Positions 11,576 to 20,692 of a DNA stretch of 64,000 nt are shown here, piece by piece. Under the pieces are notes generated by a model that was not told the DNA's origin, ran no database searches, and saw only the letters and a list, made by a program, of their open reading frames with translations. This DNA is from Massilia eurypsychrophila (GTDB taxonomy: Bacteria; Pseudomonadota; Gammaproteobacteria; Burkholderiales; Burkholderiaceae_D): positions 142,946-206,945 of the forward strand of contig NZ_PDOC01000008.1 of assembly GCF_002760655.1 (NCBI RefSeq), read 5' to 3'. Position 1 is the first letter of the stretch. Each line of letters starts with the position of its first letter. The translations under genes and the position numbers were made by a program.

Positions 11576-11683
11576 TAGCTGGTGGGCCCGCGCCGCATCG
11601 CGCGCGCGGGCTCGGCTCGGCGGTCTTTAAGTTTACGCAGGCCCGAAAAAAATCGTGCTCTGCGTTCGCGAGGATGACTGACG

Positions 11684-12505
11684 CTACCAGCGAATCTTGC
11701 CGTCGGGGTCGAAGTCTTCGATGAGCTCGGGGCGGCGGATACGATATTTGCCTTCGGGGGCGATCGCCGTATCGCCGAGCGCGTCGAGCGTCAACGCTTC
11801 CAACGCGCCGCTGAAATTGATGACGGCATCCGTGTTGGCCTTGTCGGCATCAAACTTGAGCAGCCAGCAACTTCCGTGCGCCACCGCGCCGGAGGCAGTC
11901 CGGTCCACCAGAATCGCCCCTTCCCCGTTGGCAAAGCAGGCGCGCAAGGCGTTTGGCCGATGTTCGCGGATCTGGCGCAGCGCCAGCTCTCCGACGCCAA
12001 TCCTGCGCCGCACCAGCTCGTATTCGCTGATGGCGCGCGCAAAGTCGCGGTACGGCAGCAGGTTGCCTTGCGCGCGCACGGTCCAGACGGCCGACAGGGT
12101 TTTCTTCTTGGTCTGCGTGTTGAACATCAACGTGCCATCCTCGTCCGCGGCAACCGGCACCTCGGGCAGCAGGAAATAGCCGCCCCGCGCTACCGGGACC
12201 ACCTGCTCGAACGTCTGCCCGACAATCGCCACCGCCCAGCTCGCCGGCAGGAAGTCATCCTGTTCGGATTGCGTCAGGCTGGTAAACAGCACGCGCATGC
12301 GGATGTCGCTGACGCGCGGCTCGGGCGGCAGCAAGGACAGCAGGCGCTGCTGGATCTTGTAGGCCGACAGGTAAGGCATGTCGCCGGCATTTTTCTTCGA
12401 GCGAATTTCCACTGCCGGCACCACCGTATCGACGGCATCCTGAGCGAGCGCCGGGGCGCCGCAGAAGGCGGCCACTGTCAATGCCAGAAGGCGCGCTCCC
12501 GGCAT
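11684..12505 (-). CDS. secreted hypothetical protein
   Basis: About 273 residues with a clear signal peptide (LLALTVAAFCGAPALAQ). The mature part is mixed alpha/beta with no recognised domain; it contains the paired-Arg helix EYELVRRRIGVGELALRQI and ends ELIEDFDPDGKIRW. Its ATG overlaps the TGA of the upstream gene (TGATG), so the two secreted proteins are translated together and probably work together. Function unknown. Confidence 0.6.
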   Translation of the reverse strand: MPGARLLALTVAAFCGAPALAQDAVDTVVPAVEIRSKKNAGDMPYLSAYKIQQRLLSLLPPEPRVSDIRMRVLFTSLTQSEQDDFLPASWAVAIVGQTFEQVVPVARGGYFLLPEVPVAADEDGTLMFNTQTKKKTLSAVWTVRAQGNLLPYRDFARAISEYELVRRRIGVGELALRQIREHRPNALRACFANGEGAILVDRTASGAVAHGSCWLLKFDADKANTDAVINFSGALEALTLDALGDTAIAPEGKYRIRRPELIEDFDPDGKIRW

Positions 12506-13164
12506 CAATTGGGCCTCGGCACCCAATTATCCATGCTGCTGAGGATATTGACCCTGGCGTCGACGAACGGCACCAGCACCTTGAGGCGGAAGTCGGAGCG
12601 TTCGGGCACGCTGCCGGCAACCTTATGCGGCACGTAGCTGGTCGCCATGAACATGTCGAACATGAGCGTGCCGCGCAGCTTCGACTCGACGTGGTGGGCC
12701 ACGCCGGTGACCGGATCGACCCAGAGGCGTACCGAAACATTCACCGGCCCCTTCGACTCGGCGACGTCGAACATGGTCCAGCTCTTGCCATGCAACACCT
12801 GGCCGTCGGTGCGCCTGACCGGCGCGTTCATCCGCATCAGTTCATCGGTCATATTGTTGGCGTCGTTCATCTCGGTTTGCCCTTTGGCGGACTTGCCGGG
12901 CTCAGGCTTGGGTTCGATCTGGACCGTGTCGTAGACCGGCTTGCCGTTGTCCCAGCCCTTCAGGCGCGCCCTGACCTTGACGCGCTCGTTCTTGTCGTCG
13001 CCACTGGCGTCGATGCGCGTGGTTTTCTCTTGCGGCGCCCACTTCTTGACCAGTGCGGAGTGCGCCAGCGTTTTAGTCCAGAGTGGATCGACGGTCTGCG
13101 CTTGCAACGGAAGTGCAAGCGACAGTGCGGCGGTGGCGAAGGCGGCAAGCTTGAAAGATTTCAT
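12505..13164 (-). CDS. secreted hypothetical protein
   Basis: A 219-residue protein with a signal peptide (MKSFKLAAFATAALSLALPL, cut after QAQ). The mature protein has a beta-rich middle (VSVRLWVDPVTGVAHHVESK) and ends DARVNILSSMDNWVPRPN. No family is recognised. It is first of a two-gene unit with the next secreted protein. The start at 13164 is fixed by the signal peptide; the open frame continues further upstream without a signal. Confidence 0.6.
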   Translation of the reverse strand: MKSFKLAAFATAALSLALPLQAQTVDPLWTKTLAHSALVKKWAPQEKTTRIDASGDDKNERVKVRARLKGWDNGKPVYDTVQIEPKPEPGKSAKGQTEMNDANNMTDELMRMNAPVRRTDGQVLHGKSWTMFDVAESKGPVNVSVRLWVDPVTGVAHHVESKLRGTLMFDMFMATSYVPHKVAGSVPERSDFRLKVLVPFVDARVNILSSMDNWVPRPN

Positions 13165-13243
13165 AAAATGCACCGAAGAGAAAAAAACAATTGTATGAGC
13201 AGTTTCGGTGCTCGTGGGGAGTATTTGGTATGTATAGGGTGCT

Positions 13244-13888
13244 TTACTCCGCGTCGGGCTGTTGCGCAGGGTGGGCGGCGAAAAAGGCCGGCAATTCGGC
13301 GCAGGCATCGTTGATGCGGGCGATGTTGGGGTACGCCTCCACGTCGATGTTGAAGCGCTGCGCGTTGTACGCCTGCGGCACCAGGAAGCAGTCGGCGAAG
13401 GTTGGCGCGTCGCCATGGCAGAAGCGGCCCGGCGCGGGATCGGCCGCCAGGTGTGCTTCGAGCGCGGCGAAGCCTTCGCCGATCCAGTGGCGGTACCACT
13501 CGTTCTTGGCGTCGTCGCTGATGCCAAGCGTCCTGACGAGGTAGCGCAGGATGCGCAGGTTGTTGACCGGGTGGATGTCGCAGGCGACGATCTGCGCCAG
13601 CGCACGCACGCGGGCGCGCTCGCGCGGCGCCGCCGGCAGCAGCGGCACCGCGGGATGGGTCTCTTCGAGGTATTCGAGGATCGCCATCGACTGCGTCAGC
13701 ATGGCGCCGTCATCGTCGAAGGTCGGCACCAGCGCGCTCGGATTCATCGCGCGGTAATCGTCCCGCAGATGTTCGCCGCCCTGCTTGACCAGGTGCACCG
13801 GCACCGCCTCGTACGCCAGCCCTTTCAGGTTCAGCGCGATGCGCACGCGGTACGCCGCGGAACTGCGGAAGTAGGTGTATAGCTTCAT
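13244..13888 (-). CDS. maiA: maleylacetoacetate isomerase
   Basis: A 214-residue zeta-class glutathione transferase. The N-terminal motif LYTYFRSSAAYRVRIALNLKGL carries the SSAAYR glutathione-activating signature of maleylacetoacetate and maleylpyruvate isomerases. LTQSMAILEYLEE is the glutathione-contact helix. It isomerises the ring-cleavage product from homogentisate (or gentisate) so the next enzyme can hydrolyse it. Its ATG overlaps the stop of the FAH-family gene (ATGA). The homogentisate route is favoured because the partner is the long type of hydrolase. Confidence 0.85.
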   Translation of the reverse strand: MKLYTYFRSSAAYRVRIALNLKGLAYEAVPVHLVKQGGEHLRDDYRAMNPSALVPTFDDDGAMLTQSMAILEYLEETHPAVPLLPAAPRERARVRALAQIVACDIHPVNNLRILRYLVRTLGISDDAKNEWYRHWIGEGFAALEAHLAADPAPGRFCHGDAPTFADCFLVPQAYNAQRFNIDVEAYPNIARINDACAELPAFFAAHPAQQPDAE

Positions 13889-14910
13889 TTGGTCGGCCCG
13901 TGGTAGTGCGCCACTTCCTGGTCGATGGCGCCGAAGATGCTGGCGCCGTCGGCATCGAGCATCTCGATGCGGACGTTGTCGCCAAACTTGAGATACGGCG
14001 TGGTGGGCATGCCCTTTTCGATGGTTTCGTACATGCGCAATTCGGCCAGGCAGCAATAGCCGACGCCGCCATGCTCGATGCTCGAGCCGTGCAGGCCGCC
14101 CTGCTTGTTCGATACGGTGCCGGAGCCGATGATGGTGCCGGCGGCCAGCTCACGCGTGGCGGCGGCGTGCGCCACCAGCTGGGCGAAATTGAAGGTCATG
14201 TCCTGGCCGGCGTTCGGTTTGCCGAACGGCAGTTCGTTGAGCGTGACCGTCAGCGGCAGGCACAGTTTGCTGTCCTGCCAGGCCGCCTGCAGTTCGTCGG
14301 GCGTGACCGCCACCGGGGAAAACGCGCTGGCGGCCTTGGACTGGAAGAAGCCGAAGCCCTTGGCCAGTTCATTGGGAATCAGGTTGCGCAGCGAGACGTC
14401 GTTGACCAGCATGACGAGCCTGATCGCCGCGGCGCTGTCGGCGACGCTGGCGCCCATGGCGACGTCGCCGGTGATGACCGCCACTTCCGCTTCGAGGTCG
14501 ATGCCCCACTCCTCGGACAGCGCGAAGATCGGATCCCACGGGCCGACGAACGAGTCGGAGCCGCCCTGGTACATCAGCGGATCGGTGTAGAACGAGGCCG
14601 GCACATCGGCGTTGCGCGCCTTGCGCACCAGCTCGACGTGGTTGATGTAGGCCGAGCCGTCGGCCCACTGGTAGGCGCGCGGCAGCGGGGAATGGCACAG
14701 CGACTCGACGAACGGTTCGGCCGCCAAAGCAGTGCCGTCGTTGAGGTCGCTGTAGACGTTGCGCAGGCGCGGCGCGACGGCGTCCCAGTTGTCGAGCGCG
14801 AACTGCAAGGTTGCGGCAATCTTGGGCACGCGCTGGCAGGTGACGAGGTCGCGGCTGACGACGATCAGCACGCCGTCGCGGCCCGCGCTCTTCAAGGTGG
14901 CGAGCTTCAT
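13885..14910 (-). CDS. fumarylacetoacetate hydrolase family protein
   Basis: A 341-residue FAH-fold hydrolase that splits fumarylacetoacetate into fumarate and acetoacetate, the last step of tyrosine breakdown. Metal-binding acidic residues are visible in WGIDLEAEVAVITGD and in VMLVNDVSLRNLI. The GSGTVSNKQGG segment is typical of the family. The length is greater than that of fumarylpyruvate hydrolases. It is upstream of and coupled to maiA. Homogentisate dioxygenase is not in the window, so the pathway assignment remains an inference. Confidence 0.8.
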   Translation of the reverse strand: MKLATLKSAGRDGVLIVVSRDLVTCQRVPKIAATLQFALDNWDAVAPRLRNVYSDLNDGTALAAEPFVESLCHSPLPRAYQWADGSAYINHVELVRKARNADVPASFYTDPLMYQGGSDSFVGPWDPIFALSEEWGIDLEAEVAVITGDVAMGASVADSAAAIRLVMLVNDVSLRNLIPNELAKGFGFFQSKAASAFSPVAVTPDELQAAWQDSKLCLPLTVTLNELPFGKPNAGQDMTFNFAQLVAHAAATRELAAGTIIGSGTVSNKQGGLHGSSIEHGGVGYCCLAELRMYETIEKGMPTTPYLKFGDNVRIEMLDADGASIFGAIDQEVAHYHGPTK

Positions 14911-15089
14911 GCTTGCTCCTGCTTATCGGCGCGGCAAGCGGCGTGATGGTTTTTTTTGAATTGCATTGCGTGCTCCTCTATAGATGTCATCATTAGAGTG
15001 CAAAACTGGCAATCATACAAATGTTTTTCCACACCGCGCGGCGATTCAACCTGGTGCGGCGTCGCGCTGCGAAGGTGTGACAGCACGGC

Positions 15090-15095
15090 TATAAT
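15090..15095 (+). promoter_or_regulatory. probable -10 element
   Basis: A perfect TATAAT stands 29 bases before the ATG of the ChaC-like gene in an otherwise GC-rich intergenic stretch. No convincing -35 is seen at the right spacing. Confidence 0.45.
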
Positions 15096-15123
15096 TATTG
15101 TCCGCAATTGTGGAAACGCGCAC

Positions 15124-15684
15124 ATGTCACACAACACCATCGCGATCAACCAGCGCATGGACAAATTCGACGGCCACCATCGCGTGTGGCTGTTCGGCTA
15201 TGGCTCGCTCATTTTCAAGGCGGACTTCCCCTTCATTGAACGGCGTCTTGCCAGCATCGAAGGCTGGTCGCGGCGCTTCTGGCAGGGCTCGCACGACCAT
15301 CGCGGCACGGAAACGGCGCCGGGCCGCGTACTGACGTTGACACCCGACCCTGGCGCCGTCTGCGCCGGCATGGCCTACCTGATCACGCCGGAAGTATTCG
15401 CCCACCTCGACCACCGCGAAAAGAATGGCTACCTGCGCCTGGCCGTCAACATCAACTTCGACGACGGCGACAGCGAGGAAGGCCTGGTCTACATTGCCAC
15501 CGACGACAACGCCGCCTATCTGGGCGAAGCGCCGGAGCGCGACATCGCGCGCCAGATCGCCGCTTCCGCCGGACCGAGCGGCCCTAACCGCGACTACCTG
15601 ACCAATCTTGCCGACGCGCTGCGTTCCCTCGGCAAGGACGATCCACACGTGTTTGCCGTCGAACGGCACCTTGCGGAATTCTAG
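15124..15684 (+). CDS. ChaC-like gamma-glutamylcyclotransferase
   Basis: A 186-residue protein with the ChaC signature near the N-terminus (VWLFGYGSLIFKADFP) and the catalytic-Glu region LDHREKNGYLRL. ChaC enzymes break glutathione into 5-oxoproline and Cys-Gly in the cytoplasm. The C-terminal part (NRDYLTNLADALRSLG) matches the family. The ATG at 15124 is used; an inner ATG at 15160 is also possible. It is a single gene, convergent with the radical SAM gene. Confidence 0.8.
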   Translation: MSHNTIAINQRMDKFDGHHRVWLFGYGSLIFKADFPFIERRLASIEGWSRRFWQGSHDHRGTETAPGRVLTLTPDPGAVCAGMAYLITPEVFAHLDHREKNGYLRLAVNINFDDGDSEEGLVYIATDDNAAYLGEAPERDIARQIAASAGPSGPNRDYLTNLADALRSLGKDDPHVFAVERHLAEF

Positions 15685-15694
15685 CCAGGTAGGT

Positions 15695-16861
15695 TTAGAA
15701 CAGGTCCAGCTGGCCGGCGATGTTGCCGCCTTTCTTGCCCGGGGCCGGCGGCACCACAAGCGGCTTGCGAAAGCGCGAGAAATCGAGCTTGGCGAAGCGG
15801 CTGCCGTTACTGCCCATGCCGAGCCGCTCGACGGTCTTGCTGAAGCGCTGACGGATCAGGTCGGCCCAGACGCCCTCGCCGTGCATGCGCATGGAAAAGT
15901 CGCTGTCGTAGTCTTTGCCGCCGCGCATTTCGCGCACGCGGTTCATCACGCGCTGCGCACGGTCGGGAAAGTGGGCCTGCAGCCATTCCTGGAACAGCGG
16001 GTTCACTTCCCACGGCAGCCGCAGCACGACATAGTGCGCGCCGATGGCGCCGGCATCGTGCGCCGCTTCGAGTACTTTTTCGATTTCGGGCTCGGTGACG
16101 AACGGGATGATCGGCGCGACGCTAACGCTGACGGGAATGCCGGCGTCGGTCAGGCGGCGGATGGTGCGCAGGCGCCGCGCCGGCGCCGCGGCGCGCGGTT
16201 CGAGCGTGCGCGAGATTTCGGGATCGAGCGTGGTAATGGTGATCGACGCGCAGGCCTGGCGGCGCGCGGCCATCGCGCCGATGATGTCGATGTCGCGCTC
16301 GATCAGCGACGACTTGGTGATGAGGCCGACCGGGTGCTCGCATTCATTGAGCACCTCGAGCACGCGGCGGGTGATGCCGAACTGGCGCTCGCACGGCTGG
16401 TATGCGTCGGTATTGACGCCAAGGGCGATCGATTCGGGCACGTAGGCGGGCTTGGCCAGTTCGCGCCGCAACAGCTCGGGTGCGTTGACCTTGGCGAACA
16501 GGCGGCTTTCGAAATCGAGCCCCGGCGACAGGCCCAGGTAACTATGCGTGGGCCGCGCAAAGCAGTAGATGCAGCCGTGCTCGCAACCGCGGTAAGGATT
16601 GAGCGAAACGTTAAACGGGATGTCGGGGGAGGCGTTTCGGCTGAGGATGGTCTTGGCGTGCTCGTCGGTGACGTGGGTCTTGAAGGCGGCCGGGCCGCTC
16701 TCCTCGTCGTCATCGTGCACCCAGCCGTCGTCAAAGTCTTCGCGGCCATTGACCTCGTAGCGCCCTTGCACGTTCGATACCGCCCCGCGTCCCTTCCTGG
16801 GCGCAAGCGGCTTGGGCGGCAGCATGACCTGCCCTTCAAAGTCGTTATCGCTGTCAGTCAC
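15695..16861 (-). CDS. PA0069-type radical SAM protein (spore-photoproduct-lyase-like) with clamp-binding tail
   Basis: A 388-residue protein. The radical SAM cluster motif is GCEHGCIYCFARPTHSY (CxxxCxxC), about residues 95-112, in a fold of the SplB/COG1533 DNA-photolesion-lyase type. The barrel strands VGLITKSSLIERD and ASITITTLDPEI follow. The C-terminus ends GQLDLF, matching the bacterial sliding-clamp-binding pentapeptide QLxLF. It starts at a GTG with a GAGGA ribosome site. A near-perfect LexA box lies 15-34 bases upstream of the GTG. The substrate is not established. Together these suggest a DNA-damage-induced radical enzyme working at the replication clamp; that role is inference. Confidence 0.82.
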   Translation of the reverse strand: MTDSDNDFEGQVMLPPKPLAPRKGRGAVSNVQGRYEVNGREDFDDGWVHDDDEESGPAAFKTHVTDEHAKTILSRNASPDIPFNVSLNPYRGCEHGCIYCFARPTHSYLGLSPGLDFESRLFAKVNAPELLRRELAKPAYVPESIALGVNTDAYQPCERQFGITRRVLEVLNECEHPVGLITKSSLIERDIDIIGAMAARRQACASITITTLDPEISRTLEPRAAAPARRLRTIRRLTDAGIPVSVSVAPIIPFVTEPEIEKVLEAAHDAGAIGAHYVVLRLPWEVNPLFQEWLQAHFPDRAQRVMNRVREMRGGKDYDSDFSMRMHGEGVWADLIRQRFSKTVERLGMGSNGSRFAKLDFSRFRKPLVVPPAPGKKGGNIAGQLDLF

Positions 16862-16875
16862 GGCGGGGTCCTCGA

Positions 16876-16895
16876 TACTGTATGGGCATACAGTA
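16876..16895. promoter_or_regulatory. LexA (SOS) operator
   Basis: Read on the minus strand, TACTGTATGCCCATACAGTA is a palindrome with the CTGT-N8-ACAG frame and the outer TA of the Escherichia coli-type SOS box. It overlaps a TATACT -10 candidate and ends 15 bases before the GTG of the radical SAM gene. No other gene is read from it, since the neighbouring protease gene points towards it on the same strand. Confidence 0.8.
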
Positions 16896-16978
16896 TAGTA
16901 CCATCGCGCCGCGGCCTGTTCAAGCGGAGCGCGTGCGTGCGGCGTCGCCGTTGCGCCGGCGCCTCAGAAATTACCGCA

Positions 16979-18139
16979 CTAGTTACAGTTGCCGCTGGAG
17001 GCGCAGATCGCTTTCCACAACTGGATCCAGAGGTTGTCCGGCACCGAGGACCCCTGGGCTTTTTCGACCTGGTCGTTGTAGATGTAAGAGGTGACGCCGA
17101 CCAGCACATTGGGCACGGCGTCGATGCCGCTGGCGCCGCCCAGCGAAACTTGTTCCAGATTTTGTATCCATGGGCCGCCGCTGGAACCTTCGCGCGCGTC
17201 GGAGCCGTATTCGACGGTGTTCGACTCGGTGGCGCGCAGGCTGGCGCTCATGACGTTCTGCATTTTTTCGCAGTCGTCGAGATTGCATGGATAGCCGATC
17301 TTGGAGGTGTGGTTGGGGTACAGGCTGCCGGTCTGCCAGCCGAACCAGCCGGTGACGTCGCCGAGCCGGGACAGTGGCGCATCAGGCTCGAGGCGCTGGT
17401 CGCGAAAGCTGATCATCGCGTAATCGGCGGGGTTGGGCACCATGCCGCCGCTGCTGGCCCACGCCGGCGCGACGATCACGGTGCTCCAGGTCCAGGCGCC
17501 GAAAGGCGCCACGCCGTCGCGATAGGCCGGCACGAACAGGAAGTTTTCGTAAAAATCGTTCGGCGAGCCGCTGTGCACGCAATGGCCGGCGGTGGCGACC
17601 ACGCGGCGCTGGATCACCGCGGCCGAGCAGGTGAAGGGCGCGCCGTTGGCCGTGAAAAACAACTTGCCGACCGCGCGGTACGGAAAGACGCGGTCGGCCG
17701 AATACTCGGCCGCTTCGCCGTTGAACATTGGGAAAACCCGGGTGCTGGTGAAGTAGGCGCCGAGAGTGCCCGCCGCGCTGGGGCGCACCGGCGCATCGGC
17801 CGGCGCGACGGCGGGCCTTTTCTCGGGCGTGAACAGGCGTCGCTCGCGCGGGGCGACCTGCAAGGTGGGCCCGCTGCCCTGGTTGCGGACCGGCGCGACG
17901 GCGCCAAGCGCCGATGGCGGGGCAGCCGACACCATGCCTTGCCGCGCCTGCGGCACAGGCAAAGGCTTGGCTGATTTTAATCGGTCAGGCGTCCAGAACT
18001 GGCCGGTTGCATTTGCCGGGCCGACATTGGCCTTTGCGAGCGGACCGGTGTGGACGGGAGTGGCGGTTTGGGACTGGGCCACACTGGCGATGACGAGTGC
18101 CACGGCTGTGACCGATATGTTATTGGACATTTTGTTCAT
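16979..18139 (-). CDS. secreted trypsin-like serine protease
   Basis: A 386-residue protein with a signal peptide (ISVTAVALVIASVAQS) and a long Pro/Ala-rich propeptide-like region to about residue 125. The S1 protease domain follows. The catalytic triad is visible: His in VVATAGHCVHSG, Asp in NPADYAMISFRD and Ser in REGSSGGPWIQN. The paired cysteines in YPCNLDDCEKM and the C-terminal CASSGNCN suggest disulfides in an extracellular enzyme. The ATG at 18139 follows a GAGGA site. Confidence 0.85.
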   Translation of the reverse strand: MNKMSNNISVTAVALVIASVAQSQTATPVHTGPLAKANVGPANATGQFWTPDRLKSAKPLPVPQARQGMVSAAPPSALGAVAPVRNQGSGPTLQVAPRERRLFTPEKRPAVAPADAPVRPSAAGTLGAYFTSTRVFPMFNGEAAEYSADRVFPYRAVGKLFFTANGAPFTCSAAVIQRRVVATAGHCVHSGSPNDFYENFLFVPAYRDGVAPFGAWTWSTVIVAPAWASSGGMVPNPADYAMISFRDQRLEPDAPLSRLGDVTGWFGWQTGSLYPNHTSKIGYPCNLDDCEKMQNVMSASLRATESNTVEYGSDAREGSSGGPWIQNLEQVSLGGASGIDAVPNVLVGVTSYIYNDQVEKAQGSSVPDNLWIQLWKAICASSGNCN

Positions 18140-18202
18140 GGAATCCTCGCCAGCGCGGACGGTGCGCCGTCTTCATTCGACTGGCGTACGGCGGGAAAAT
18201 TC

Positions 18203-18814
18203 CTATGCTGGCGATGCGCGGCCAGCGTAAGCGGCCTGCTGGGCAACGAAGCCGTCGAAGGCGGCCAGCAGCGGCGCGAAGCCGGCCTCGCCGCCGTCGA
18301 GTCGCATCAGCGCGTAGGCGGCCGCTTCGAGCGTCGACAGCTGGTCGGGCGCGTGGGCCTTGCGGATGCGGTAATGGGAGGCTGGCATGCCCTGCAGCGC
18401 CAGCCGCGGCAAGCCCTGCAGTAGCGGATTAAGATGCAGCATCTTGCGGCTCTTGCGCCAGGTGCCGTCGAGCATGACGAGGCGCAGCGCGGCGGGATCG
18501 GCGAGGCTGACGGTATCGACCGCCGCCGCGGCGCTATCGTCCGGGTACAGCAGCAGCGGCGTACGGCCATCGGCGTGCAGCAGGGCCGACAGGTCGGCAG
18601 GATCGAACAGCTCGCCGGCCAGCAGCACGCTGCCGGGCACGCTCAGGTGCAGCAGGCGGGCGCTGCCCTTGGCGTTAGCGACTTCGAGCGGATGCTGCAG
18701 GATCAGCAGCTCGACACTGGTCGAGACCGGCGCGATCCATTGGCAGATACAAGTGGCAACGGGGCGCAGGCAGGTGGCGCAGATCGGACGGCGGGGATGG
18801 GACGAGTTGCTCAT
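18203..18814 (-). CDS. DTW domain tRNA-uridine aminocarboxypropyltransferase
   Basis: About 203 residues. The N-terminal cysteines CATCLRPVATCIC form a zinc knuckle, and the name-giving motif appears as LDGTWRKSRKML. This family (TapT/TuaA) transfers the aminocarboxypropyl group from SAM to uridine in tRNA. The ATG at 18814 is preferred because it sits just before the zinc motif; the frame stays open to 18892, inside the repeat. A stand-alone gene. Confidence 0.8.
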   Translation of the reverse strand: MSNSSHPRRPICATCLRPVATCICQWIAPVSTSVELLILQHPLEVANAKGSARLLHLSVPGSVLLAGELFDPADLSALLHADGRTPLLLYPDDSAAAAVDTVSLADPAALRLVMLDGTWRKSRKMLHLNPLLQGLPRLALQGMPASHYRIRKAHAPDQLSTLEAAAYALMRLDGGEAGFAPLLAAFDGFVAQQAAYAGRASPA

Positions 18815-18873
18815 GGCCGCCAGCATAAGCGTCGGCGGCGCTTGCTGGCAACAGCGACGCAGCAATAAAAAAG

Positions 18874-18981
18874 CTGGGGTCAGGTCTGACATTCGGACAT
18901 TTCAATATCGAAATGTCCGAATGTCAGACCTGACCCCAGCGTTTCCCGTTCGAAATGTCCGAATGTCAGACCTGACCCCAG
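18874..18981. repeat. long palindromic repeat (family A) plus an extra half-unit
   Basis: Perfect inverted arms of 30 bases (18874-18903 and 18910-18939) enclose a six-base loop. The arm starts CTGGGGTCAGGTCTGACATT and goes on through CGGACATTTC. A further right-arm copy lies at 18952-18981. The element fills the gap between the DTW gene and the chemoreceptor stop. The same sequence recurs at 46187 and, truncated, at 63854. Confidence 0.85.
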
Positions 18982-18991
18982 TGTTTTGGGG

Positions 18992-20680
18992 TTAGAACTC
19001 TTCCCACTCGTCCTTGGTGGCGGCGAGCGCGACGGCGGGTTTGCGCACGGCCGGCGCCGGTGCCGGGGCGGCCTGGCGCAATGCCGGCGTCGCACGCGCA
19101 GCGACCGAGGGGCGCGGCGCGGCCGCGCGCGGCGGCGCCAGCTGGTTCAGCTTGAACACGCCGACCACTTCGGACAGGCGCGCGGCCTGCTCCTGCATCG
19201 ACGCGGCAGCAGCAGCAGCCTCCTCAACGAGCGCGGCGTTCTGCTGGGTGACCGAATCCATTTGCGTGATGGCCATGTTGACCTGCTCGATGCCGTCGCG
19301 CTGCTCGTCGCTGGCGGTGGTGATGTCGTTCATGATGCTGGTCACGCGGGCAATGCTGGCAACGACTTCGGCCATCGTCTTGCCGGCCTCGTCGACCAGA
19401 CGCGAGCCGGTGTCGACCTTGGCCACCGAGTCGCCGATCAGGGCCTTGATTTCCTTGGCGGCGGCCGCCGAACGCTGCGCCAGGTTGCGCACTTCGGAGG
19501 CGACCACGGCAAAGCCGCGGCCCTGCTCGCCGGCACGCGCGGCCTCGACCGCGGCGTTGAGCGCGAGAATGTTGGTCTGGAAGGCGATGCCGTCGATCAC
19601 GCTGATGATGTCGACGATCTTGCGCGACGAGTCGTTGATCGAGCCCATCGTGGCGACCACTTCCGACACCACGGCGCCGCCCTGGGTGGCCACCTGCGAG
19701 GCGGTGATCGCCAATTGGTTGGCCTGGCGGGCGTTGTCGGCGTTGAACTTGACGGTCGAGGTCAGCTCTTCCATCGACGATGCGGTCTCTTCCAGCGAAC
19801 TGGCTTGCTCTTCGGTACGCGAGGACAGGTCGAGGTTGCCGCTGGCGATCTCGGCCGACGCGGTGCCGATGGTGTCGGTGCCGCTGCGCACCTGGCCGAC
19901 GATGCCGACCAGGCTGTCGTTCATTGCCTTGAGCGCCGCCATCAGCTGGCCGGTCTCGTCGGTGCTGTTGACGACGATGTCGCTGGTCAGGTCGCCTGCC
20001 GACACGGTTTCGGCAACCCGCACCGCTTCGCGGATCGGGCCGGTGATCGAGCGGGTGATCAGGTAAGCGAAGATGGCGCCGATCAGGATCGCCGCCGCGC
20101 CGAGCGCGATCGTCATGTTGCGGCCGTTGGCGTACTGCGCCGCAATCTCGTTGCCGGTCTGGTCGAGCAAGGCGCGCTGCGACAGCGACAATTTCTCAAG
20201 CGCATCGAGGTAGGCGGTGCGGGTGGTAACCATGTCCTTGTCGTAGATTGCCCTGGCGCCTTCGAGGTCGGCGGCGGCCTTGCCCTTGAATACGCTGGCG
20301 CGCGCCGCGGTGAACGCGGCGCGGGTGGTCAGGACGTTGGCCAGCAGGCCTTTGGCGACGGGTTCCTGCAGCAACTTGACCAGGGTGTCCTGCACCACCG
20401 TGGCCCGCGCCGACGACGCTTTCATCATGTCCTCGACCGCTTTCTGGTCGACCGCATCGACCGCTAGCCAGGCGGCGGTGGTGCGCGCCGCATTGACGTG
20501 GATGATCTGCGCCCACTCGGTGATGAGGCGCTCGTTGCGGACCTTTTGCTCGACCAGGTGCTCGGTGACGGCGCTGGCCGACTGCATTCGCCATAGCGCG
20601 GTGGCGCTGATGGCGACGAGCAGCAGAAGGACGATGGCGAAGCCAAGCGCGAGACGGACACCGATGTTCAGATTTTTCAT
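18992..20680 (-). CDS. methyl-accepting chemotaxis protein
   Basis: A 562-residue inner-membrane chemoreceptor. TM1 is near residues 10-30, a four-helix periplasmic sensor follows, TM2 is near 190-210 ([17 protein letters not shown]), then a HAMP domain and a long coiled-coil signalling domain. The signalling tip contains [21 protein letters not shown]. The C-terminus ends DEWEEF, resembling the pentapeptide that docks CheR/CheB on receptors. Two Glu/Gln-rich methylation stretches flank the tip. The ligand is unknown. No che genes are nearby. The start could be the ATG at 20680 or 20692. Confidence 0.9.
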   Translation of the reverse strand: MKNLNIGVRLALGFAIVLLLLVAISATALWRMQSASAVTEHLVEQKVRNERLITEWAQIIHVNAARTTAAWLAVDAVDQKAVEDMMKASSARATVVQDTLVKLLQEPVAKGLLANVLTTRAAFTAARASVFKGKAAADLEGARAIYDKDMVTTRTAYLDALEKLSLSQRALLDQTGNEIAAQYANGRNMTIALGAAAILIGAIFAYLITRSITGPIREAVRVAETVSAGDLTSDIVVNSTDETGQLMAALKAMNDSLVGIVGQVRSGTDTIGTASAEIASGNLDLSSRTEEQASSLEETASSMEELTSTVKFNADNARQANQLAITASQVATQGGAVVSEVVATMGSINDSSRKIVDIISVIDGIAFQTNILALNAAVEAARAGEQGRGFAVVASEVRNLAQRSAAAAKEIKALIGDSVAKVDTGSRLVDEAGKTMAEVVASIARVTSIMNDITTASDEQRDGIEQVNMAITQMDSVTQQNAALVEEAAAAAASMQEQAARLSEVVGVFKLNQLAPPRAAAPRPSVAARATPALRQAAPAPAPAVRKPAVALAATKDEWEEF

Positions 20681-20692
20681 GACGAGACGCAA

